A DNA stretch of 12,223 bases, taken from the NCBI GenBank assembly GCA_004009845.1, contig RMBW01000332.1, forward strand, positions 1 to 12,223, in the 5' to 3' direction. The number at the start of each line of letters is the position of its first letter. The stretch's first letter is position 1. The notes below the pieces were generated by a model. It saw only the letters and a program-made list of their open reading frames with translations, searched no databases and was not told where the DNA came from. Of this stretch, positions 1 through 6,045 are shown piece by piece. The position numbers were made by a program, and so were the translations under genes. The stretch is from Davidsoniella eucalypti. Lineage: Eukaryota; Ascomycota; Sordariomycetes; Microascales; Ceratocystidaceae.

Positions 1-284
1 CGGTCTCTTGGTAAGACAGGAGTGAGTGATCTGAAACCGATTGAGGGCGAGAAGAGGCTGACAACAGCCTACTATCAACTTCTAACGGGGAAGGGTGCTT
101 ACCTGCCGTACCTAAAGACCATAGGCAAGGTATCGAATAGCATGTGTAGACATTGTCAGCTGGACATTGAAACTATTCAGCACTTGGTGTTGGACTGTGA
201 TATGTGGCTTGAGCAGAGACAAGAGTTGAAAGAAGTTTGCGATGGTGAGATAAAAATGGAAGATTTATTTAGTAAGGCGAAGCA
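1..284 (+). pseudogene. LINE (non-LTR retrotransposon) ORF2 C-terminal fragment
   Basis: The frame is open from the first base and encodes about 95 residues. They resemble the C-terminal tail of a non-LTR retrotransposon polyprotein that follows the reverse transcriptase and RNase H domains. A segment with TAYYQLLTGKGAY leads into a CCHC finger, C-x2-C-x8-H-x4-C (CRHC...H...C), typical of Tad/I-type fungal LINEs. The ORF continues formally to a stop at 322-324, but the residues after 284 are translated from an inverted LTR-A. The native end is therefore lost. The true C-terminus is seen in the second copy at 5711-5838 on the - strand, which matches from KEVCDGEIK through FSKAKH. The 5' part lies outside the window. 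The clade assignment (Tad or I) is inference. Confidence 0.8.
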
Positions 285-458
285 TGAGACGATATACGAG
301 GTTTTACAAAGAAAAGTGTCGTAAAAGGATGATTCGATTGAGACCGATGAAGGAGAAAGGAAAACTAAGACTCGGCGGGAATAGGTCCCTATTTACAGCC
401 GATTCTAGTACTGTCAAGGCATGCCTTGGCTAACCATACTAGGCCTTAGTCTCTTACA
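285..458 (-). repeat. LTR of family A, inverted, apparently solo or rearranged
   Basis: On the - strand this 174-bp block starts TGTAAGAGAC and ends TATCGTCTCA, matching the family-A LTRs at 1275-1454, 5839-6019 and 12043-12220. It is more diverged and has lost several bases. Its TATA box has decayed (TATAA of the other copies reads TGTAA). The U3 palindrome CAAGGCATGCCTTG is intact at 415-428. It cuts the LINE ORF at 284/285. The flanks AAGCA (280-284) and ACGAC (459-463) do not match, so this is not a simple solo LTR with a target duplication. Neither a polypurine tract nor a primer-binding site adjoins it, so it is probably one side of a rearranged insertion. Confidence 0.85.
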
Positions 459-658
459 ACGACGACAGACTGCTGAGCAGAGTACACCAACTCCTCGCAG
501 GCGACAATTTAGTAGTAGTCAACGCATTATGGTCCAATATCCCAGACCTAGACGCCCCTTCAGACGAAGTTGCTACCCAAGTCACCTTGCCCTCCCCTTT
601 CGCGGACCCCGACCTCACAGCCCTCTGGACGCAAGCCGTCTCCTCCAACAACCGATGG
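459..658 (+). pseudogene. Pol fragment: linker between RNase H and integrase (family-A-like)
   Basis: Read from base 463, this stretch encodes about 65 residues beginning DDRLLSRV and containing DLDAPSDE and PFADPDLTALW. The same block occurs in the family-A pol at about 10072-10273 (NDLVVIGAVWAQEPD, PFADPEMTSLW), where it joins the RNase H domain to the integrase zinc finger. The two copies are clearly homologous but diverged in protein and DNA, so this is an older relative. It is bounded on the left by the inverted LTR-A and on the right by an LTR-B that begins directly after the CGATGG ending the fragment. It has no start codon and no function of its own. This copy retains CCCTTTCGCG where the family-A pol has CCCTTCGCG, which locates one of the deletions in that pol. 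Confidence 0.75.
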
Positions 659-760
659 TGAAGGGATCTAGGACCCAATCTTGTTGGCTGTGGTATCTAC
701 CACAGCCGTTACCTTTGTCTATATAAGGAGGCCGTTTCCCTCCTTATTCTTGTCTAGTTC
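659..760 (+). repeat. LTR of family B, U3 part only (3' truncated)
   Basis: It starts TGAAGGGATC and follows the first 103 bp of the full LTR-B at 2222-2412 closely (102 bp here, one C short). It then stops at TCTAGTTC, where the full LTR continues TTTTCTTCC. The retained part holds the dyad at 686-707 and a good TATA box (TATATAAG, about 720-727). The break lies roughly where transcription should begin, so the fragment is essentially a promoter fused to the Gag fragment that follows. Confidence 0.85.
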
Positions 761-1225
761 GAGAAACTAGACGACATGTTTCGATCGCGTGAACGTCATT
801 CCAACGCCCGCATCGCCTTCTTCCGCTCTGCACAAGGAGACCACGAACCCTTACGCGCATTCCACAACCGTTATGAAACCTTGGAAATGGAGGCAGGAGT
901 ATTCGACGACGCCATCCTCATCGACATCTTACGATCAGCCATGCGCATCGACCTGATCGAACGAACAAGTTTCGCCTGGATGTCAACCTCCTACCAAGTC
1001 GTTGTCGATACTCTGTTAAAGCACTTTGACCGAGTCAACGGACCCCGTCGTACCCCTGAACCAGCCCGAAAGACAGAGCACGCCAAATCGAGCAACTGGA
1101 GAGAGCGGCCTGACCAACAGAACTGTCGGGAGACCCGCCCCCAGCCTGCTACCCGCTCAGATAGGCCAAAACTGTCTGAGTCGGAACGACACCGGCTAAT
1201 GCGTGAAAACGCGTGCTTTGTATGT
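761..1225 (+). pseudogene. Gag fragment, family-A-like (core to first half of zinc knuckle)
   Basis: Bases 761 onward encode EKLDDMFRSRER and about 150 further residues. They align with residues from about 362 to 517 of the family-A Gag at 6351-8144. They share DILRSAMR, SSNWRERPDQQ and LSESERHRLMRENACF, with many substitutions elsewhere. The first in-frame ATG is at 776, inside the core, so it is not a real start. The zinc knuckle is cut after its first two cysteines (CFVC). The frame then runs into family-A 3' UTR sequence and stops at 1277-1279. Upstream it is fused to the LTR-B U3 fragment. This is a deletion derivative: everything between mid-gag and the 3' UTR is missing. Confidence 0.8.
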
Positions 1226-1274
1226 TTTAGACGTAAAATTAGTATAATTTTTCTGCCGATGGGGGGGAGACTAT
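1217..1274 (+). other. Family-A 3' UTR end with polypurine tract
   Basis: This block is nearly identical to 11987-12042 at the end of the intact family-A element, from TTGTATG to the LTR. It includes the purine run GGGGGGGAGA (1261-1270) four bases before the LTR. The run is the expected polypurine tract that primes plus-strand DNA synthesis. The intact element is shorter by one T in each of two T runs. Confidence 0.8.
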
Positions 1275-1454
1275 TGTAAGAGACTAAGGCCTAGTAAGGT
1301 TAGCCAAGGCATGCCTTGACAGTACTAGAATCGGCTATAAATAAGGACCTATTCCCGCCGATTATTAGTCTTAGTTTCCCTTTCTCCTTCATCGGTCTCA
1401 ATCGAACTACCTTTTACGACCAGTTTTCCTTGCAACTCCTCGTATATCGTCTCA
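1275..1454 (+). repeat. LTR of family A (3' LTR of a deleted element)
   Basis: This is a 180-bp block from TGTAAGAGAC to CGTCTCA. It sits directly after a polypurine tract, so it is a 3' LTR. It differs from the LTR at 5839 by a handful of substitutions and one or two indels, marking an older insertion. It has a TATA box (TATAAATAAG, from 1336), the palindrome CAAGGCATGCCTTG (1305-1318) and the ATCGGTCTCAA that in the intact element pairs with the primer site. The five bases after it, TACAT, would be the target duplication. The matching copy is not found on the left, in keeping with the rearranged left end. Confidence 0.9.
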
Positions 1455-2221
1455 TACATGGCCTGCCTAGTGACATTACCTCGGACAGAGGCTCCCTGTT
1501 TACGTCCCAGTTTATCCGATCACTTGCCACTGTCCTACACATCAAGCAGAACCTGAGCACGGCATTTCACCCGCAGACAGATGGTCAAACTGAACGAATC
1601 AATGCCATCCTCGAACAATACCTCCGCGGTTACTGCAACTACCAACAAGACAACTGGACCGACTTGTTATCCCTGGCTGAATTCTCGTACAACAACACTG
1701 TCTCGTCAGCCACCAGGACCTCGCCTTTCTTCGCAAACTTTGGCTACCATCCTCGATACCAGATAAGTTTAAGACCAGAATCTGCACCCAGCCCTGTCCT
1801 ACAAGATATGGCCAGTCAGCTTGATAGACTCTGCCAGTTCCTGAAACAAGAGATGCTTTGGGCTCAAGACATTATGAGCGAACAAGCAGATACCCGTCGC
1901 ATTTCCCCGCCTGTCCTTAAGCCTGGAGACCGTGTGTGGCTCTTGCGAAGAAACATCTCGACCACTCGTCCATCAAACAAGCTGGATTTCAAGAAACTTG
2001 GCCCGTTCAAGATTCTTCAAAAGGTCTCGACACATGCATATAAACTCGACTTGCCTGACACTATGAAGGTTCACCCTGTTTTCCATGTTTCCTTACTTGA
2101 ACCAGCCGCTTCCGACCCGTATCCTGGCCAGATCAATCCCGCTCCGCCCCCAGTTATCGTTGATGGCGAAGAGGAATTCTTTATTGACGAGATTCTTGAT
2201 GTTCGTTCCCGAGGCCGTGTG
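1455..2221 (+). pseudogene. Ty3/gypsy integrase fragment, family D, with truncated chromodomain
   Basis: This is an open frame of about 255 residues starting at HGLPSDITSDRG (1457). It holds the second catalytic Asp (codon 1484-1486, SDRG) and the catalytic Glu (codon 1592-1594, QTERIN), 35 residues apart as expected for a retroviral-type DDE integrase. A GPY/F-type module follows (KKLGPFKIL, then VHPVFHVSLL). Next is the start of a chromodomain (EEFFIDEILDVRSRG), which ends at the LTR-B insertion at 2222. The zinc-binding region and first Asp are lost at the LTR-A junction on the left. The reading frame is otherwise undamaged. The sequence differs markedly from the family A and B integrases and represents a separate chromovirus lineage. 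Confidence 0.88.
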
Positions 2222-2412
2222 TGAAATGATCTAAGACCCAATCTTGTTGGCTGTGGTAGATACCACAGCCGTTACCTTTGTCTACATAAGGAGGCCGTTT
2301 CCCCTCCTTATTCTTGTCTAGTTCTTTTCTTCCCTCTCTATCTTCTTTAACTTCTTCAAATACATTATCATTTCTACTTCCGCAAGCCTTGTTCTCGTCG
2401 TAGATCGTCACA
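2222..2412 (+). repeat. LTR of family B (5' LTR)
   Basis: This 191-bp block runs from TGAAATGATC to GATCGTCACA. It matches the inverted copy at 4090-4280 over exactly the same length, with roughly fourteen differences. Its TATA box is damaged (TACATAAG against TATATAAG in the other copies). The right boundary is defined by the end of similarity to the inverted copy. A sequence resembling the family-A LTR/primer-site junction lies 35 bp further on, at 2441-2461, so a longer LTR ending near 2447 cannot be excluded. Confidence 0.85.
2249..2270. promoter_or_regulatory. 22-bp dyad in the LTR-B U3 region
   Basis: GGCTGTGGTA and TACCACAGCC form a perfect 10-bp inverted repeat around a 2-bp centre, upstream of the TATA box. 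The arms are unchanged in the LTR-B copies at 686-707 and 4232-4253. The dyad is a good candidate for a transcription-factor site or a DNA cruciform; the binding factor is unknown. Confidence 0.6.
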
Positions 2413-2594
2413 GATTGTTTGCCATTGCCTCTTCCTAGTTCGTGTCATTTTGATACCGATCTACCATCGTTCTCGTTTTTCGCACCCTACTGTGCACCCT
2501 ATCTTCTCACGCTATTCGTGACCATCGTTCTTGCACCCTACTGTGCCCTCACTTACGCTATCCTGCCGACTGCCGCGTCCGCCTCACTTGCACC
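2413..2594 (+). promoter_or_regulatory. Family-B gag leader with three short hairpins
   Basis: This is pyrimidine-rich sequence with no AUG before the gag start at 2595 (context CACCATG). Three short hairpins repeat about every 25 bases: GCAC/GTGC at 2482-2495, TCACG/CGTGA at 2507-2521 and GCAC/GTGC at 2533-2546, with loops of 5-6 bases. C-rich spacers follow each. Near the LTR, 2441-2461 resembles the LTR/primer-site junction of family A (CATTTTGATACCGAT against CATTTTGAGACCGAT). GTAGATCG (2400-2407) in the LTR is complementary to CGATCTAC (2457-2464). Confidence 0.5.
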
Positions 2595-4094
2595 ATGTTG
2601 CAACTATTCCTCTTCCACCTCTGGGGTGCCATCCTCGGAGCCCACCACGGCTGCGCCGAAGGCACCGCCCTCGTATTCTTTGCGCACCTCTTCACCTTCT
2701 TCATTTTAGACATCACGCGCCGCTTCCTGCTGGCCTTCAAGCCGCGCCATGTCGTCACCCCCTTCCTCCACCAGAGACGCCTCTGGAAACACCAGGGCTG
2801 GTGCTACCTAGCCCTGTTCAAACGCTCTGAGCGACCCCGTCTGGCCGAATTACTTGGTCCCTTCCCTGCGGGCCCTGCCATCCTCTCACACGCTGCCCAC
2901 TTCCATGACCACCTGCACTGCATGTCAATCTCCACGGATATAATCGGCCATATTGAGCCCAGACAACGCAGCCTCAGGTCCCCACGCAGCGCTCAGATCC
3001 TCCTGTCACGATTCCTCAGCAACCCTCACATCCTCGGCTTCGGCGCGTCCTCCAGCCAAGACATCCCCATACGTACCAAGGAGAACGCCCCCAAGGTCAA
3101 AATCGAAGCCCCTCGTCGCTCCCTAAGTGGCCACCCCCTGCCAGGAGCATACTCTGACGATGCGGCAGACGTCTTCGAACTACTGTCCTCCAAGTTCCAG
3201 GCCAAACTCGACCACGCTCAAATAGACCCAACCGAATGGATATCACCAAACGAACCACGGTGGAACTTCCAGTTTCACCATAACTACAAGGTCGCGGAAG
3301 TCCAGTTGGCTGCTCTCCAAGGTCTGATAGCGCGGGAAGCCCCCGAAGCAAAGGACCCCCTACGCATCGCAGAAGTTCTGGACGGCCTGGCGGACGACAT
3401 CATCACCCTCCTCGGTGGCGAACATGGTGACCCAGCCAACGACGGCCTGGTAGACATCAACCAGCTCGAGGACCTTGAGGACAGACTTAAACCACTAAAC
3501 CTACGCCTCTCACCCATTCGCGAACACGCCCCTACGCCTCCGGAGAAAAAGCTCACGACGACACCAGCATACCCTCCATCAACACACGGCATCGCCATAC
3601 TCCCCTCTCGAGACGACCAGCTCGCCCGTCGCAAAGACGTTATCGACGCAGTCCGCAAGTTCGACGGCACCTTCGACTACGCTACCTGGAAAATGGAACT
3701 TAACGAGAAATTCCTCGTGGACTCCTACCGCTTCTATTCGGCCAGAGACCAGCTGGCGTACACCATGAACGCCCTGTCAACGGAGATCAAGGAGCAAGTC
3801 CGCACCAAATACCTCGAATGCCTCCCACTGAACTCCGGCTTCCAGACGTTCCTCTCCTACCTCGACTCACGATACGACGACCCTGACCGAGCGAGACTCG
3901 CCAACCGCGAATTGTTGAAACTCGAGCAAGGACCTACCGAAACATTTGAATCCTTCACCAACCGTCTCTGCTCCCTGCGCGACAAAGCCCATTTCTACGA
4001 CCACAACACCCTCCTCTCCGTCCTCCAAGAAGGTCTCCACCTGGACATGCAAGTACACTTAGCCAACATGTTCCACATCAGACCACTAGTGTGA
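2595..4094 (+). CDS. gag: Family-B Gag, 3' truncated by insertion
   Basis: The open frame has 499 residues; the last codon and the stop come from the inverted LTR-B at 4090. The start is the first AUG downstream of the LTR, in a good context (CACCATGTT). The N-terminus is hydrophobic, with one segment at about residues 24-40 (ALVFFAHLFTFFIL). It is followed by a block shared with family-A Gag at the same distances: GWCYLALFKR (68-77), ILSH..HFH.HL (96-107) and GH (118-119). A long, charged and proline-rich middle follows. A retrotransposon Gag core starts at about residue 356 (FDGTFDYATWKMEL) and reaches LQEGLHLDMQ. The zinc knuckle is lost. Gag forms the virus-like particle and packages RNA; the role of the N-terminal part is unknown. 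Confidence 0.82.
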   Translation: MLQLFLFHLWGAILGAHHGCAEGTALVFFAHLFTFFILDITRRFLLAFKPRHVVTPFLHQRRLWKHQGWCYLALFKRSERPRLAELLGPFPAGPAILSHAAHFHDHLHCMSISTDIIGHIEPRQRSLRSPRSAQILLSRFLSNPHILGFGASSSQDIPIRTKENAPKVKIEAPRRSLSGHPLPGAYSDDAADVFELLSSKFQAKLDHAQIDPTEWISPNEPRWNFQFHHNYKVAEVQLAALQGLIAREAPEAKDPLRIAEVLDGLADDIITLLGGEHGDPANDGLVDINQLEDLEDRLKPLNLRLSPIREHAPTPPEKKLTTTPAYPPSTHGIAILPSRDDQLARRKDVIDAVRKFDGTFDYATWKMELNEKFLVDSYRFYSARDQLAYTMNALSTEIKEQVRTKYLECLPLNSGFQTFLSYLDSRYDDPDRARLANRELLKLEQGPTETFESFTNRLCSLRDKAHFYDHNTLLSVLQEGLHLDMQVHLANMFHIRPLV

Positions 4095-4280
4095 CGATCT
4101 ACGACGAGAACGAGGCTTGCAGAAGTAGAAGAGATATTGTATTTGACGAAGTTAAAGAAGATAGAGAGGGAAGAAAAGAACTAGACAAGAATAAGGAGGG
4201 GAGACGGCCTCCTTATATAGACAAAAGTAACGGCTGTGGTAGATACCACAGCCAACAAGATTGGGTCCTAGATCCTTTCA
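4090..4280 (-). repeat. LTR of family B (3' LTR of a - strand element)
   Basis: Reversed, it runs from TGAAAGGATC to GATCGTCACA, 191 bp, with TATATAAG and the U3 dyad at 4232-4253. Just to its right, on the same strand, is a polypurine tract, so this is a 3' LTR whose element extends to higher coordinates. It interrupts the family-B gag at 4089. Confidence 0.9.
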
Positions 4281-4619
4281 ACTACCCCCCCCTCAATGTT
4301 CTAACTAACCTAAGATATATGAGCCCCCCTCCATGAGGCTGAGAAAAAGAAATGAAAATAATAAAAAATTATTGATACAAATTGGAGGGACCAGAAAAAC
4401 AATGAAAAATAACCAGATACCAAGAAGAAGAATGAGTGACAAATCACCTATGACTAAGTTCAATCCGAGCGACCATTCGCCTCTGCGAAGATTTTCCAAG
4501 CTAAGGTATCCTTAACGTGAATGAGGGGTTCTGTCGGACTGATGCCTCAGGCAAAGGCAACAGCCCTCTTTAGCCCCACTAATATCTTCCTCTTGTTGTT
4601 TTTCCCCTCCTCTGAGGGT
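4281..4619 (-). other. 3' UTR and polypurine tract of the - strand family-B element
   Basis: On the - strand this follows the integrase stop codon and ends with a run of eight G, preceded by GA, four bases before the LTR (4285-4294). This mirrors the position of the tract before the family-A LTR. A second purine run (GGAGGGGGG) lies near 4324-4332. A 64-residue hydrophobic frame on the - strand at 4305-4499 has no supporting feature and is probably chance. No other structure was recognised. Confidence 0.6.
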
Positions 4620-5495
4620 CTAAACATAACTTAGCTCAATACAACACAAGTGTTCATATACATCAGGTTCCCAGGTAGCGTCTTCGTAACCTAACCACTT
4701 GACTAACGCCTGCTCTGCTCGTCGATTTTTACGTGTCTTTAAAATACTCTCTACCCTCCATTCGCCAGCTACCAGGTCAGGATTCGAAGCTGCTTCACGC
4801 TCCGTCACCGGCCCCGGCTCATCATCTTGTAAGACTTGAGAGGGGAGCGGATCATTAGCGGCTCGGCGCACCATGCTGACATGAAAACTTGGCCAAATGT
4901 TGCCTGGGACATTGAGCTTGACCACGTGGCTACCTACTAGTCCTGTGACTTTGTAGCGTTTGGCTAGCCAATCGAGTTTGCGAGAGGGACGAGCTGTGGA
5001 AATGTTTTTAGTACTAAGATACACTGTATCACCCACATGGAACTTCTCAGCTGGCTGACGGTGGCGGTTCGAGGCTCTCTCCTGCGCTTCTTGAGCAGCA
5101 GCAAGAGAGGCGCGGGCAAAGGCCATGGCATCGCGTAGCTTGCTTAGCCACTGCTGTGCACCCTCGACTGGAGATCCAGCAGAAGCAGGCAGCCCTTGAG
5201 TCGACGGCTCGATGATATCGATGTTGAAACCGTGGTTGGCGAAGAAGGGGGACATGCCGGTGCTTGATGCGATCCTGTTGTTGAGAGCAAGCTGAGCTTG
5301 CGGCAGGAGATCTGCCCAGTCGTTTTGAGCAAAAGAACAGAAGTTGCGAATATAGGCTTCGATTTCCTGATTACTTCTTTCTTGAGCTCCGTCGGTTTGT
5401 GGGTGGAAAGCGGTGGACAAACGTCGCTTGATGCCTAGGCGCCTGCAAACTTCACCCCAAAATAAATGCGCAAATTGGGGGCCACGGTCAGAAAC
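4620..5495 (-). pseudogene. pol: Integrase C-terminal part with GPY/F module and chromodomain (family B)
   Basis: The frame is open from 5494 down to the stop at 4620-4622, about 290 residues. The first AUG lies at 5420, but coding similarity begins earlier with VSDRGPQF. The second catalytic Asp (5487-5489) and the Glu (5379-5381, in AQERSNQE) are 35 residues apart, as in active integrases. A module resembling GPY/F follows (KLDWLAKRYKV, FHVSMVRRA). A full chromodomain comes next: EWRVESILKTR, ALVKWLGYEDATWEP. The chromodomain would bind methylated or modified histone tails and steer insertion. It is close in sequence to the family-A integrase at 10800-11500. The upstream half, with the zinc finger and first Asp, is separated from it by the LINE insertion at 5496. 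The remaining frame is undamaged, so the LINE arrival was probably recent. Confidence 0.9.
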
Positions 5496-5509
5496 TTTTT
5501 TTTTTTTTT
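5496..5509 (-). repeat. LINE poly(A) tail
   Basis: Fourteen T on the + strand form a 14-nt A tail on the - strand. It lies directly between the LINE 3' UTR and the interrupted integrase codons (GTTTCTGACC). This is the hallmark of insertion by target-primed reverse transcription. Confidence 0.85.
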
Positions 5510-5838
5510 AATTCATTAATCTTATGGAGCTATAGAGCTATGAAGATGTAAAAGAAACAGCAAATAAAACAATAAAAACATAACAGAAAACAAGTAGAAA
5601 CATAACACAAAACATAAAAACATAAGGAAAAACACAAAGAAATCAACAACACCACGAATCATCACGAAGTGCGACTGGTTCACCCTCACCGGCAACACCA
5701 TCGTTGGTCACTTCCTCCACTCTTCCCCAGTTTCTCCCCCTATTCCTGTTTTTTTCAGAAATACTAGCAAGGCTTGCTGGTGCTTCGCCTTACTAAATAG
5801 ATCTTCCATCTTTATCTCACCATCGCAGACGTCTTTCA
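5510..5838 (-). pseudogene. LINE 3' end: ORF2 C-terminus and 3' UTR
   Basis: On the - strand, 5837 down to 5708 encodes the last 42 residues of the same LINE ORF that opens the window. KDVCDGEIKMEDLFSKAKH matches 228-284 almost codon for codon, then continues to EEWRK and a TGA stop at 5710-5708. The 3' UTR (5707-5510) is rich in T on this strand and holds repeated ATGTTT/TATGTT words. The tail follows. The 5' portion is separated from it by the family-A element inserted at 5838/5839 and should resume right of the window. This copy shows what the left-hand LINE lost at 285. Confidence 0.85.
5834..5838. repeat. Target-site duplication TTTCA (left copy)
   Basis: These are the five bases before the 5' LTR of the family-A element. 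The window ends three bases after the 3' LTR, and those bases are TTT, the first three of this repeat. A 5-bp duplication is usual for Ty3/gypsy integrases. The last two bases lie outside the window. Confidence 0.6.
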
Positions 5839-5899
5839 TGTAAGAGACTAAGGCCTAGTAAGGTTAGCCAAGGCATTCCTTGTCAGTACTAGAATCGGC

Positions 5900-5905
5900 T
5901 ATAAG
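5900..5905 (+). promoter_or_regulatory. TATA box of family-A LTR
   Basis: TATAAG in the context CGGCTATAAGTAGGG is conserved in the copies at 1336 and 12102, and mutated in the inverted old copy. It lies 55 bases before the presumed transcript start at 5955. Confidence 0.6.
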
Positions 5906-5954
5906 TAGGGACCTATTCCCGCCGATTATTAGTCTTAGTTTCTCTTTCTCCTTC

Positions 5955-5965
5955 ATCGGTCTCAA
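5955..5965 (+). promoter_or_regulatory. Presumed transcript 5' end, self-primer ATCGGTCTCAA
   Basis: This 11-nt sequence is perfectly complementary to 6022-6032 just after the LTR. In Tf1 of fission yeast the first 11 nt of the mRNA are cleaved off and prime minus-strand synthesis at such a site. If that holds here, transcription begins at 5955. It is identical in all four family-A LTRs of the window. Confidence 0.6.
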
Positions 5966-6021
5966 TCGAACTATTCTTTTACGACCAGTTTTCATCGCAA
6001 CTCCTCGTATATCGTCTCATT

Positions 6022-6032
6022 TTGAGACCGAT
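6022..6032 (+). promoter_or_regulatory. Primer-binding site, self-priming type (TTGAGACCGAT)
   Basis: It lies two bases after the 5' LTR and is the exact reverse complement of 5955-5965; complementarity stops on both sides. No TGG-type start of a tRNA-primed site is seen here. Function is inferred from the Tf1/sushi family. Confidence 0.7.
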
Positions 6033-6045
6033 AACTTCTTTATCT

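Larger units (their letters stand above)
2222..4089 (+). mobile_element. Family-B element, + strand, 5' part (LTR, leader, gag)
   Basis: An LTR-B, a C-rich leader without AUG codons and a gag ORF follow in the order of a Ty3/gypsy element. The left edge lies in the family-D chromodomain, with GTGTG as the five flanking bases. The right part is missing because another family-B element on the - strand begins at 4090 inside gag. The remaining gag, pol and 3' LTR are expected beyond the right edge of the window. Confidence 0.8.
4090..5495 (-). mobile_element. Family-B element, - strand, 3' part (integrase, 3' UTR, LTR)
   Basis: Read on the - strand, this is a chromodomain integrase, a 3' UTR of about 340 bp, a polypurine tract and a 3' LTR, the normal end of a chromovirus. 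It is cut at 5495 by a LINE. The rest of the element should lie to the right of the window, beyond the LINE. It lies inside the gag of another family-B element in the opposite orientation. Confidence 0.8.
5839..6019 (+). repeat. 5' LTR of the family-A element
   Basis: This 181-bp block runs from TGTAAGAGAC to GTCTCA. The right edge is taken from the 3' LTR, where CTCA is followed by the three bases expected from the target duplication. It contains the TATA box and the presumed transcript start. The former U3 palindrome CAAGGCATGCCTTG is changed by one base to CAAGGCATTCCTTG. Confidence 0.92.

Noticed and set aside
421..726. Forward frame of 101 residues and its reverse-strand shadow
   Set aside because: The frame crosses three unrelated repeat pieces; the homologous Pol linker is in another frame (from 463).
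776..1279. 167-residue ORF as an independent gene
   Set aside because: Its ATG lies inside the Gag core and its end is translated 3' UTR, so it is a Gag fragment.
4085..4285. Solo LTR-B with duplication ACTAG/ACTAC
   Set aside because: The flanks differ at one base. A polypurine tract and a same-strand integrase lie to the right, which explain it better as a 3' LTR.
4305..4499. Hydrophobic 64-residue frame on the - strand
   Set aside because: It lies in the 3' UTR of the family-B element and has no start context or similar frame in family A. Hydrophobicity follows from T-rich sequence.
6020..6045. tRNA primer-binding site
   Set aside because: No TGG-type start follows the LTR, while an exact self-complementary 11-mer does.
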